Shown in pieces: positions 50,263 to 58,616 of a DNA stretch of 64,000 bases. Below the pieces are notes generated by a model, which did no database searches, was not told the DNA's origin, and saw only the letters and a list, made by a program, of their open reading frames with translations. This stretch comes from Desulfosporosinus hippei DSM 8344 (GTDB lineage Bacteria; Bacillota; Desulfitobacteriia; Desulfitobacteriales; Desulfitobacteriaceae). A program made the position numbers and the translations under genes. The stretch covers positions 29,532-93,531 of the forward strand of contig NZ_FNCP01000019.1 of the NCBI RefSeq assembly GCF_900100785.1, read 5' to 3'. Positions within the stretch are counted from its first letter, which is position 1; every line of letters begins with the position of its first letter.

Positions 50263-52680
50263 ATGATTGATGATAAAGCTTATAGTCTATCAAAAATTGA
50301 GCTGCTTTCAGATTTATCATCAACTGAGTTAGCAGAGCTCGCTTTTGACTTTCAATGGGAAAATTATGGTGTCGGCGCTGAGATCATTAAACAGGGTCAA
50401 GCAGAACATTCTTTTTACATTCTGATTAAGGGAAAAGTCGATGTTATGATCAGAAAAGAAGGACAACGTGTAAGGCGAGTCAGATCCATTGAGTCAGGAG
50501 GTAGCTTTGGAGAATTTTCGTTGCTTGATGGAAAGCCTGCGGCCACAACAATTCTTTGTCAAGAAGAATGTTCAGTTCTTATGTTGGATGCAGAGGGTTT
50601 TGCCCGTATGCTTTTGCGCTGGCCATGGTTGTATCAAAGGTTTATAGGTAAATTGACTCAAAATTTAAATGAGGCAAACCTTATCTTATCTGAAGCAAAG
50701 TATAAAGAAGTACTGCGCTCTGCTTTGCAGCTCACCCAATATAAAGATAAATTTTATGGACTTTGGGGAGGTCCCCGTACAACGGCTGAGATAGAAAGAA
50801 AGCTGGAAGAATTCTCCCAAGCCAAAGGACATATACTTCTGACAGGTGAACGAGGAACCGGTCGCCAGATGATGGCTTGGTACATTCATCAGCGCCAGGC
50901 TTTGACAGAGGCCCCATTCGTAGTAGTGGATGGACGACGCTTTGATCAACAGTGGAGAGATTTAATCCTTGAATCTGACAACCAAGAGAATCCTTCTTCC
51001 ATTTATAATTCAAATCTTTTTGATATTGCAGAAGGTGGAACCTTATTCATAAGGGAAATAAATCTCCTTTCACCCCATACCCAGCTTAAACTCGCTCAAG
51101 CCATCAACTTCCAGAAAAACAAATGCATTGTTATTGGCAGTCTGAACTCGGAACCCGATGATTTAGACAGAGTTATAATTCCTGAGTTAAGAAAGTGCTT
51201 TGCCCACACCTACGAAATCGCTCCTCTTCGGAAACGCAAACGTGATATTCCAATATTAGCCCAAGGATTTCTAGAGAAACTTGCTAAAAAAAACCAGAGA
51301 AATGTCCCTGTCCTCAGTCAGGAAGCGACTCAATTGCTGCTGTCCCACCATTACCAACAAGGTAATGTCTCTGAATTAATTCAAGTTATTGAAAGATCCT
51401 TTCATATTTCTGAACAAGATGTTATCGGGTTAGAGCAAATTTTCTTCGGCCCAACTGCTGAACAAAATGGGCATACGATTAATCTTTTAGGATGGCCAAC
51501 ATTGAAAGGATTGCTTATGAAAGGGAGTCTTATTGGTTGGCTAAGGAGATCAGTGGCAACTATGTTTATAGCGTTGGTCTTACTATTGCTATTTAGGCCT
51601 GAAGTTGCTGTCTCCACAAAAGTCTTTGCTTTGGTCTGGGGGTTATGGTGGCCGGCCTTGGCTCTGATTTCTCCCTTTTTAGGTAGATTATGGTGTACGG
51701 TTTGTCCCTTTTCGACCATTATGGATTTTGTGCAGAGAAGAATTCATAAGAACCATCCGATACCTCAGGTGATCATAAAGTACGATTACCTCATATTCAG
51801 TATTTTGTTTCTCACAATCTTTTGGGTTGAAGTTATTACTGACATGCGTTTTAATCCCGGTTATACAGCAATTTTATTAATATCAATCCAAGCTTGTGCG
51901 ATCTTTATAGCAATTCTTTTTCCACGCCATACGTGGTGTAGACACTTTTGTCCTTTGGGAGGATTCATCGGAACTGCTTCAGTAGGTGCAATGTTAGAGG
52001 TTCGCGCGGATACTTCAGTTTGCCTGAATAAGTGTACAACATTTGAGTGTTATGTAGGGACTAAAAGTGTTTCTGGTTGCCCAATGTCCCAACACCTTCC
52101 TTATTTAGATAATAATCTGGATTGCAAACTTTGCTTTAATTGTGTGAGGAATTGTCCAAATGGTTCTGTTCAAGTGAATTTGAGATTAGTAGGCCGCGAG
52201 GTATGGCATTTAGTTCGCGTTAACCAAGGATTTGTGGTCTTTATCGGAGTAATGCTGGGGATTTTAGTACCGCTAAACTACTTTGGAGCGTTTCAAACAA
52301 AGGAATTATCCGATGCCTGGAAGGCTTGGTTTACATTATTTTATTGGGGATCCGGATTCATTGGTGGAATTGTTGCGTGGATAATAGCTAAACCCTTTAA
52401 GACAAAGTCAGCATCCTTGCGTGTCAAGCTGATTTTCGCCTTAACTCCTTTAGTCCTTGCTGGCCATATTATTTATCAAGTGGCTTATATTCCGGGTATT
52501 CGTTCTCTTTTTTTCGCGGTTGTCTATAAGACCCAAGCGGGCTTAGAGATGTACAATATTTCAGCCGCATTTTTAGCCTATAGCATTGTCAGTGTTTTTG
52601 GTTTGGTTTTAACAGGGATAACCATTGCATTAGTGCTGTTGCGTACAAAGATAAAGCGCTCAAGTCAATCAACCACTTAA
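50263..52680 (+). CDS. cNMP-binding / degenerate AAA / membrane polyferredoxin fusion
   Basis: ATG 50263 follows TGGAGGG. The 805 residues fall into three parts. Residues 10-130 are a Crp-like cyclic-nucleotide-fold domain (GVGAEIIKQGQAEHSFYILI, GSFGEFSLLDGKPAATTIL). Residues 165-390 resemble a sigma-54 activator AAA domain, but Walker A is GERGTGRQ (Lys lost), Walker B is GGTLFIREI (Asp to Arg) and no GAFTGA loop exists. From about 410 there are membrane helices with NosR/CprC-type iron-sulfur motifs (CTVCP, CRHFCPLGG, CLNKCTTFEC, CKLCFNCVRNCP). It looks like a membrane electron-transfer protein under allosteric control. It has no DNA-binding domain, so it is unlikely to be a transcription factor. 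Confidence 0.8.
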   Translation: MIDDKAYSLSKIELLSDLSSTELAELAFDFQWENYGVGAEIIKQGQAEHSFYILIKGKVDVMIRKEGQRVRRVRSIESGGSFGEFSLLDGKPAATTILCQEECSVLMLDAEGFARMLLRWPWLYQRFIGKLTQNLNEANLILSEAKYKEVLRSALQLTQYKDKFYGLWGGPRTTAEIERKLEEFSQAKGHILLTGERGTGRQMMAWYIHQRQALTEAPFVVVDGRRFDQQWRDLILESDNQENPSSIYNSNLFDIAEGGTLFIREINLLSPHTQLKLAQAINFQKNKCIVIGSLNSEPDDLDRVIIPELRKCFAHTYEIAPLRKRKRDIPILAQGFLEKLAKKNQRNVPVLSQEATQLLLSHHYQQGNVSELIQVIERSFHISEQDVIGLEQIFFGPTAEQNGHTINLLGWPTLKGLLMKGSLIGWLRRSVATMFIALVLLLLFRPEVAVSTKVFALVWGLWWPALALISPFLGRLWCTVCPFSTIMDFVQRRIHKNHPIPQVIIKYDYLIFSILFLTIFWVEVITDMRFNPGYTAILLISIQACAIFIAILFPRHTWCRHFCPLGGFIGTASVGAMLEVRADTSVCLNKCTTFECYVGTKSVSGCPMSQHLPYLDNNLDCKLCFNCVRNCPNGSVQVNLRLVGREVWHLVRVNQGFVVFIGVMLGILVPLNYFGAFQTKELSDAWKAWFTLFYWGSGFIGGIVAWIIAKPFKTKSASLRVKLIFALTPLVLAGHIIYQVAYIPGIRSLFFAVVYKTQAGLEMYNISAAFLAYSIVSVFGLVLTGITIALVLLRTKIKRSSQSTT

Positions 52681-52861
52681 TAGACCGGTAAGATATATAG
52701 AGCAATACTAAGATTGATTGTGCATTCAGGGGATTTGCTTCTGTGAGGGCTCATACACTAGGCTACCTGTTAAATAATACACTTTCTATCCAATGCTTCT
52801 TATGATAAACTCTTATTGGAAATGGATGGTTTTGAAGGATTATTTTGAGGAGGTAAGTATT

Positions 52862-53050
52862 ATGATTGCTGAAGTTAACAAAGATGAATGCATTGGATGC
52901 GAATCTTGCCCTGCATTCTGCCCCGAGGTTTTTAAAATGGAGGATGATGGTTTAGCAGTTGCATATACTAACCCTGTCCCCGCTGAGTTCGAAGAATCTT
53001 GCAAAGAAGCTGTCGAAGGCTGCCCAGCCCATTGTATATCTCTGACATAA
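52862..53050 (+). CDS. Small [4Fe-4S] ferredoxin
   Basis: ATG 52862 follows TGAGGAGG, and the longer upstream frame has no site. The 62-residue protein has CIGCESCPAFCPEVF near residue 10 and CKEAVEGCPAHC near the end, the pattern of monocluster ferredoxins of anaerobes with extra cysteines. Transcribed 180 bp behind the polyferredoxin fusion, it could be its soluble partner. A strong terminator follows. Confidence 0.9.
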   Translation: MIAEVNKDECIGCESCPAFCPEVFKMEDDGLAVAYTNPVPAEFEESCKEAVEGCPAHCISLT

Positions 53051-53120
53051 AAAGTTGTTAGTTAAGATATAACCAATGAATGGCGCTATCAACTAATTGT
53101 TAAGTTCTAATGTCTAAGTT

Positions 53121-53160
53121 GCGGTGATCTACGCTTTGTAGATCACCGCTTGTTTTTTGT
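53121..53160 (+). terminator. Terminator after the ferredoxin gene
   Basis: GCGGTGATCTAC (53121-53132) pairs with GTAGATCACCGC (53138-53149), followed by TTGTTTTTTG. The rest of 53161-53437 is very A/T-rich with no recognisable gene and probably holds the lytS promoter. Confidence 0.85.
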
Positions 53161-53437
53161 CGGGTTTTTTATATTAACTGTCCTGAGACAAGATTTATTA
53201 ACGTAATTGGTGCAAAGTTAAATAATAAATACAAATAAGAAAAGTCAAATAACAAGAAAAATATAACATTACACAAAAAACTAAAAAAAAGAAAACAATA
53301 AGAAATTAACAACATTAAAATTTCCTTATTTTACTTAGGTTATGAGCTTGAAATATAATTATTTTTCTATAAGATTAAAGTAAATTGCTGTTTAATTCTA
53401 TTGGTTTATATAATTATTAAATTGAGGAGCTCTAGAC

Positions 53438-55138
53438 ATGAATATTACTCTATTTAAGCAGATGGCACTAGACACGAGCTTTTTAGTAACTATTGCTTAT
53501 CTATTAAGTCTTACTCCTTTATTTAAGAAAACTATGCGAGGGATGATCAATACACGAGAAAGAATCATTCTTATTCTGATATTCGGAATTATTGGGATAG
53601 TAGGAACCTATATGAGTCTGCCAACGAAAGGTGCTCTAGCAAATTCTAGAGTTGTGGGAGTAGTTGCCGGAGGACTTTTGGGTGGTCCGGTTATTGGTTT
53701 AGGTTCAGGTATCATTGCAGGAACCCATCGATATTTTTTAGGTGGGGCTACATCTTTAAGCTGTGCTATCGCGACCATTATTAATGGCTTAATAGCTGGA
53801 CTTTTAGCGAAAAATTCCTCGAGCAAACTTTTGAGTTGGAAACAGACTGTCTTAATCGGTTTTGGATCAGAGATTTTAGAGATGTTAATGATTTTGGCAA
53901 CCTTACCAGCACCAGATGGTTGGGACGTTGTTAAAACTATGGGCCCCCCCATGATAATTATGAATGGAATAGGAATTGCAATTTTTTATGGAATAGCTCA
54001 AAATTCGATTTTGGAAGAAGAGCGAATTGGTGCTCTGCAGGCACAAAAGGCTTTATATATCGCTAATCTAACATTGCCTATCTTACGCCTGGGCTTGAGT
54101 GAAGAGACCGCGGAAAAAGTATGCGAAATAATTTTCAAACGTGCCGATTTTGCAGCAGTAGCCATTACAAGCGATCAGAGAGTTTTAGCTCATGTAGGTA
54201 AAGGGTCAGATCATCACACAGCTGGATTAGAGCTCCAAACAAAGGCGACCATCGAGGCAATTAGCACCGGGGAGATAAAGTTAGCAGTGAATAAAGAAGA
54301 AATTGGCTGCTCAGATAATTCATGTTGTTTAGGATCCGCCTTAATTGTACCTTTACGCTTTGAGAAAACTGTAGTAGGGACACTTAAAATATATAGGCAG
54401 GGGAAACGGAGTTTAACGAAAGTTGACCGTGAATTCGCTGCAGGGTTAGGACAGCTATTTTCGACTCAATTAGAACTGGCTGCTTTGGAAACTAGGGCAA
54501 GTTTAGTTAGTAAGGCAGAACTGAAGGCTCTGCAGGCTCAAATCAATCCACACTTTCTTTTTAATGCTATTAATACGATTGTTTCTTTTTGCCGAACGAA
54601 TCCCAGAAGAGCAAGAGATCTATTATTAGAACTAGGGGACTTTTTTAGAAAAAATTTGCAAAGTGGCGATCGTTTTGTTTCATTGCGAGAAGAATGTGAT
54701 CACATACGTGCCTATTTAGCCATTGAGCAAGCGCGTTTTTCAGATCGGTTAAATGTTATTGAAGAAATCTCTGAAGAGGTGCTAAACTGGCAGATTCCAG
54801 GGCTGACGCTTCAACCGCTAATAGAAAACGCCATTAAACATGGAATATATCCACTTAACTCAGGGGGGCAGATTATAGTCTCGGCTGAACAAGAAAAAGG
54901 ATTTTTGCTCCTTAAAATCACGGACAACGGAGTAGGAATACCAAACGAAAAACTGAAACTTTTACACTCTGGGGAAACGGTTCAAAGTAAAGGGTTGGGT
55001 ATAGGTCTAAAAAATGTTGAGCAAAGATTAAAATATGCTTACCATGGACAAGCAGATTTTATGATTACAAGTGTTTTTGGACGAGGAACTGTGGTAACTT
55101 TAAGAATTCCAGAAAAGCCTCATTTTGAAATAGCTTAA
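53438..55138 (+). CDS. LytS/BtsS-type sensor histidine kinase
   Basis: ATG 53438 follows GAGGAG. The 566-residue protein has a 5TM-5TMR_LYT membrane sensor at 1-195 (VVAGGLLGGPVIGLGSGIIA), a GAF-like domain at about 205-350 and a His_kinase/HATPase unit. Its phospho-acceptor is in INPHFLFNAINTI, the N-box is LIENAIKHGI and the G-box is GIGLKNVEQR. Relatives of this class (LytS, BtsS/YpdA, and Staphylococcus LytS) respond to pyruvate or membrane cues. It sits 13 bp upstream of its response regulator and just before a lactate permease gene, suggesting that it senses lactate or pyruvate (inference). Confidence 0.9.
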   Translation: MNITLFKQMALDTSFLVTIAYLLSLTPLFKKTMRGMINTRERIILILIFGIIGIVGTYMSLPTKGALANSRVVGVVAGGLLGGPVIGLGSGIIAGTHRYFLGGATSLSCAIATIINGLIAGLLAKNSSSKLLSWKQTVLIGFGSEILEMLMILATLPAPDGWDVVKTMGPPMIIMNGIGIAIFYGIAQNSILEEERIGALQAQKALYIANLTLPILRLGLSEETAEKVCEIIFKRADFAAVAITSDQRVLAHVGKGSDHHTAGLELQTKATIEAISTGEIKLAVNKEEIGCSDNSCCLGSALIVPLRFEKTVVGTLKIYRQGKRSLTKVDREFAAGLGQLFSTQLELAALETRASLVSKAELKALQAQINPHFLFNAINTIVSFCRTNPRRARDLLLELGDFFRKNLQSGDRFVSLREECDHIRAYLAIEQARFSDRLNVIEEISEEVLNWQIPGLTLQPLIENAIKHGIYPLNSGGQIIVSAEQEKGFLLLKITDNGVGIPNEKLKLLHSGETVQSKGLGIGLKNVEQRLKYAYHGQADFMITSVFGRGTVVTLRIPEKPHFEIA

Positions 55139-55151
55139 GGGAGTGGAATAA

Positions 55152-55943
55152 ATGAGAGTTATCGTAGCAGATGATGAACAACCTTCAAGAGATGAATTAA
55201 TCTATTTGTTAGGTAAAATTCCGGAGATAGATATAATCGGAGAAGTCTCCACAAATGAGGAAGTACTGAAAAAAGTAAGTGAATTGAAGCCGGATGTTGT
55301 TTTTTTGGATATAGAAATGCCGGATGGATCTGGTATAGATACAGCCATAAATATTTCCAGGAATATTGAATATTCGCTAAGACCTGCTTTCGTTTTTGCA
55401 ACAGCATACAACAATTATGCAGTTCAAGCCTTTGATTTAAACGCGGCAGATTATATACTAAAGCCATTTAAAGAGGAACGGCTAGCTGACACTGTTCAAC
55501 GACTAAAAACTCGTCTTGAGAAACAAACCAATGTTAAAGAAGCTGAAGAAGGAACAATCCCCAATGAATTTATGGATAAACTAGATAGAATCTACTCGAT
55601 TCTCCATCCTAATAATGGTATGTCGAAACTCAAGGTTGAGGAGAATGAGAAGATATACCTAATTCCATTTGAAGACATTCTTTACGCCACGATAGAAGAT
55701 CGGTCTGTTCGAGTATTTATTGAGAAGCGGAGTTACTTGACAAGCTATACTTTAAATGAATTAGAAAGTATTTTGGGTGAGTCCTTTTTAAGAGTTCATA
55801 AAAGTTATGTGGCAAATTTGAATAAGGTTGAGGCTGTAATTCCTTGGTTTAATAACACATGCAATTTGACGATGAAAGACGGCTCGGAAATCCCTGTGAG
55901 TAGGACTTATGTAAAATCACTACGTCAACATTTAAAATTATAG
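55152..55943 (+). CDS. LytR/AlgR-type response regulator (LytTR)
   Basis: ATG 55152 follows AAGGGAG. Residues 1-120 are a receiver (VIVADDEQPSRDEL, phospho-acceptor Asp in VVFLDIEMPDGSG, conserved Lys in ADYILKPFKEER). A linker of about 40 residues leads to a LytTR DNA-binding domain at 160-263 (LIPFEDILYATIEDRSVRVF, FLRVHKSYVANLNKV). It should bind direct repeats upstream of the lactate permease gene 206 bp away. I cannot pick out a clear pair. Confidence 0.93.
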   Translation: MRVIVADDEQPSRDELIYLLGKIPEIDIIGEVSTNEEVLKKVSELKPDVVFLDIEMPDGSGIDTAINISRNIEYSLRPAFVFATAYNNYAVQAFDLNAADYILKPFKEERLADTVQRLKTRLEKQTNVKEAEEGTIPNEFMDKLDRIYSILHPNNGMSKLKVEENEKIYLIPFEDILYATIEDRSVRVFIEKRSYLTSYTLNELESILGESFLRVHKSYVANLNKVEAVIPWFNNTCNLTMKDGSEIPVSRTYVKSLRQHLKL

Positions 55944-55958
55944 GATTCCTTTTAGGCA

Positions 55959-56000
55959 GGATTTTTGGCTGTTCAGTCAAAGAATCCTGTTTTTTTTGTT
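55959..56000 (+). terminator. Terminator between the two-component system and lctP
   Basis: CAGGATT (55959-55965) pairs with AATCCTG (55985-55991), with an inner TTTGGCTG/CAGTCAAA stem, followed by T8. Confidence 0.8.
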
Positions 56001-56148
56001 CGATTTATGCTGAAGAATGTATTTATTTTGTACAATCTGAATTGCAAATATAAAATATGGTTTTGCGAATTCTCAAGAAAGGATGGTGTAAAATAGTCTC
56101 CTGAATTTTTAGAATATTTTATTTAGTAAAGAAAAGAGATGAATGTAA

Positions 56149-57807
56149 ATGCCTTGGAGTCAAAATTATGCAGCTTTGAACAATAGCATAGGGCTTACTG
56201 CACTTGTAGTTTCTATTCCGATTTTTTTCTTATTTTGGGCACTCGCTGTCAAACGGATGAAGGGCTATATTGCAGGCATATTAACCTTAGCAATAACCCT
56301 AGTTGATGTGGTACTTGTCTATAAAATGCCAGTAGGAACTGCTCTTTCAGCAAGTTTCTTAGGAATTACTAATGGGTTATTCCCAATTGCATGGATTGTT
56401 ATTGCAGCCGTATTTTTGTATAACTTAACCGTTGAATCCGGACATTTTGATATTATTAAAAGTTCTATCGCTACAATTTCAGATGATCGTCGTATCCAGG
56501 CCTTATTGGTAGCATTTTCCTTTGGTGCTTTCTTAGAGGGAGCGGCAGGTTTTGGTGCACCGGTTGCAATTTCCGGCGCTATTTTAATTGGTTTAGGTTT
56601 TGAGCCTTTATATGCTGCCGGATTATGCCTGATTGCCAATACTGCACCAGTTGCTTTTGGTGCAATTGGAAGTCCGATTATTGCTGCCGGAAGTGTAACA
56701 GGTATAAGTGATTTCGTTATTTCTCAAGCTGTAGGACGACAGTTGCCATTTTTATCCGTATTGATTCCTCTCTATCTAATTATACTTATGGCAGGCTGGA
56801 AAGCAGCAAAAGAAGTTCTTCCTGCTATTTTAGTAACAGGCGTATCCTTTGCCGTTGCCCAATGGTGGTCTGCAAACTACTTGGGAGCTTATTTACCGGA
56901 TATTATTTCTTCATTGACTTCTTTATTAGCGACAACTGTGTTCTTGAAGTTCTGGAAACCTAAAACTGTTTGGCGTTTTCCAAGTGAGAAAAAGGCTGCG
57001 GTTAATACGACCCATTACAGCACAGGTGAAGTTATGAAAGCTTGGTCCCCCTTCGTAATCTTAACCGTTATGGTGGCAATTTGGGGAACTCCAAGTTTCA
57101 AGAATTGGGTAACTAAGGACTTACAGTGGTTTATCAATATACCCCATTGGCCTGGTCTTGATGGTTTAGTTTATAAAGTTTCACCAATTGTGTCGAAGTC
57201 CACTGTTTATGCGGCATCCTATAAGTGGGATTTCTTTTCGGCTGGTGGTACGGCAATTCTCATAACAGCCATCATTTCCATGTTTATTTTAGGTGTATCT
57301 CCTGCAAAAGCGGCTTCAGTTTTTGGTAAGACCCTCAAGCAGTTGATATATCCAATTATCACCATGGGATCTGTGCTTGGCTTTGCTTATTTAGCAAATT
57401 ACTCAGGACTTTCCTTTACCCTTGGACTATTGTTTGCTTCAACCGGAAAAGCATTCCCATTCCTTTCTCCTGTTCTAGGATGGGTGGGTGTATTCCTGAC
57501 AGGCTCCGATACCTCGGCCAACGCCTTGTTTGGAAAGCTCCAGCAAGTTACGGCTGAACAAATTGGAGTTAATCCAGTACTAACTGTTGCGGCAAATAGC
57601 TCAGGTGGTGTTGTTGGAAAAATGATCTCGCCACAATCTATTGCCGTTGCGGCTGCAGCCACGTCCCTCGTCGGGAAGGAATCGGATCTCTTCCGCTTCA
57701 CAGTTAAACATTCCCTCATATTCCTTGTGATAGTTTCGGTGATGATCGGTCTACAAGCTTATGTAGTACCGGAGATGATCCCTACCGTGGCATCAGTGCT
57801 TAAATAG
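56149..57807 (+). CDS. lctP: L-lactate permease
   Basis: LctP takes up lactate with protons. The 552-residue product has about 14 hydrophobic segments and family motifs: LFPIAWIVIAAVFLYNLTVE, LLVAFSFGAFLEGAAGFGAP, NTAPVAFGAIGSP, and late VFLTGSDTSANALFGKLQ and NSSGGVVGKMISPQS. Lactate is a main electron donor for sulfate-reducing Desulfosporosinus-type organisms. Its position behind LytS/LytR makes it the probable regulated target. ATG 56149 has a weak AAGAGATGA site. No lactate dehydrogenase gene is adjacent. Confidence 0.95.
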   Translation: MPWSQNYAALNNSIGLTALVVSIPIFFLFWALAVKRMKGYIAGILTLAITLVDVVLVYKMPVGTALSASFLGITNGLFPIAWIVIAAVFLYNLTVESGHFDIIKSSIATISDDRRIQALLVAFSFGAFLEGAAGFGAPVAISGAILIGLGFEPLYAAGLCLIANTAPVAFGAIGSPIIAAGSVTGISDFVISQAVGRQLPFLSVLIPLYLIILMAGWKAAKEVLPAILVTGVSFAVAQWWSANYLGAYLPDIISSLTSLLATTVFLKFWKPKTVWRFPSEKKAAVNTTHYSTGEVMKAWSPFVILTVMVAIWGTPSFKNWVTKDLQWFINIPHWPGLDGLVYKVSPIVSKSTVYAASYKWDFFSAGGTAILITAIISMFILGVSPAKAASVFGKTLKQLIYPIITMGSVLGFAYLANYSGLSFTLGLLFASTGKAFPFLSPVLGWVGVFLTGSDTSANALFGKLQQVTAEQIGVNPVLTVAANSSGGVVGKMISPQSIAVAAAATSLVGKESDLFRFTVKHSLIFLVIVSVMIGLQAYVVPEMIPTVASVLK

Positions 57808-57863
57808 TTCTGCTACATTGCAAACGGTTTAAGAATCAAAACTTAATTTAAAATTAATTTATG

Positions 57864-57905
57864 AATGGATCAGGATAAAGAAAATCTTTACCTGATCCAT
57901 TTACA
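57864..57905 (+). terminator. Terminator after lctP
   Basis: AATGGATCAGG (57864-57874) pairs with CCTGATCCATT (57891-57901), with AAAGA/TCTTT nested inside, followed by TACATAT. Confidence 0.8.
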
Positions 57906-57938
57906 TATATTAGTGATTTTCATTTGTTTGAAATGTGC

Positions 57939-57965
57939 TATAATCAATAATGAACGGAGGTTCTA
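57939..57965 (+). promoter_or_regulatory. tetR promoter and operator (MMPL system)
   Basis: TGCTATAAT (TATAAT at 57939-57944) is followed by the palindrome TGAAC-GGAG-GTTCTA (57951-57965), which contains the tetR Shine-Dalgarno. A repressor bound here would block both transcription and ribosome access. Confidence 0.65.
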
Positions 57966-57967
57966 TA

Positions 57968-58558
57968 ATGCAATATTTGAAGGATGAGGTCAAGCAGAGG
58001 ATTTTAGAATCTGCTTTAGCAGAATTCAGTTCTATGGGTTACACGGATGCTTCGATGCGTAAGATTGCGAAAAATGCCAAGGTGGCCTTAGGGAATGTCT
58101 ATCACTATTGTACTAGCAAACAAGAGCTGTTTAACTCTTTGGTTGGCCCGGTCTATGATGGGCTAATGAATTCTATTCAAGAGATCAAGGAGATGGAAGG
58201 TGACGGAAGTTATTTTGGAATTAATGAATTGGTTGAAACCTTATTAGATATTTGCCAAAAACATAATACTGAATTACTTATCTTAATGGAAAAGAGTAAA
58301 GGGTCAAAGAATAGATACGAAAATACGAAGCAGGATCTTATTGATTTAATTGACGAGGTTTTGGCTAAAAAGATGCTTCTAAACTTTACCAATAGTGGCT
58401 TTGTGGTAAACAACTATCTTACCACTATACTATCTACAGCATTTATTGAGGGTTTTTGCTGTATCTTGAAAAAGTATAATAATGGAATCGAAGTCAAGGT
58501 ATTAGTTGATCAATTAATCGCTATCTTTTTTAAAGACATCTCTTTGAGGTTGGCTTAA
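57968..58558 (+). CDS. TetR-family regulator of the MMPL exporter
   Basis: ATG 57968 is seven bases behind CGGAGG, whereas ATG 57950 would read through it. The 196-residue protein has the TetR HTH (FSSMGYTDASMRKIAKNAKV, GNVYHYCTSKQELFNSL) and a helical C-terminal domain. Two copies of TGAAC-N4-GTTCTA, one in its own leader and one 30 bp before the exporter gene, point to autoregulation and control of the exporter. Confidence 0.88.
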   Translation: MQYLKDEVKQRILESALAEFSSMGYTDASMRKIAKNAKVALGNVYHYCTSKQELFNSLVGPVYDGLMNSIQEIKEMEGDGSYFGINELVETLLDICQKHNTELLILMEKSKGSKNRYENTKQDLIDLIDEVLAKKMLLNFTNSGFVVNNYLTTILSTAFIEGFCCILKKYNNGIEVKVLVDQLIAIFFKDISLRLA

Positions 58559-58574
58559 TTTTTTGAGTTAATAA

Positions 58575-58589
58575 TGAACAGTTGTTCTA
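58575..58589 (+). promoter_or_regulatory. Operator upstream of the MMPL gene
   Basis: TGAAC-AGTT-GTTCTA (58575-58589) matches the site at 57951-57965 in both half-sites and in the preceding AATAA. It lies 28 bases before the start of the exporter gene. Confidence 0.65.
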
Positions 58590-58616
58590 AATTATTTTTT
58601 AGGAGTGAATTAAAGT

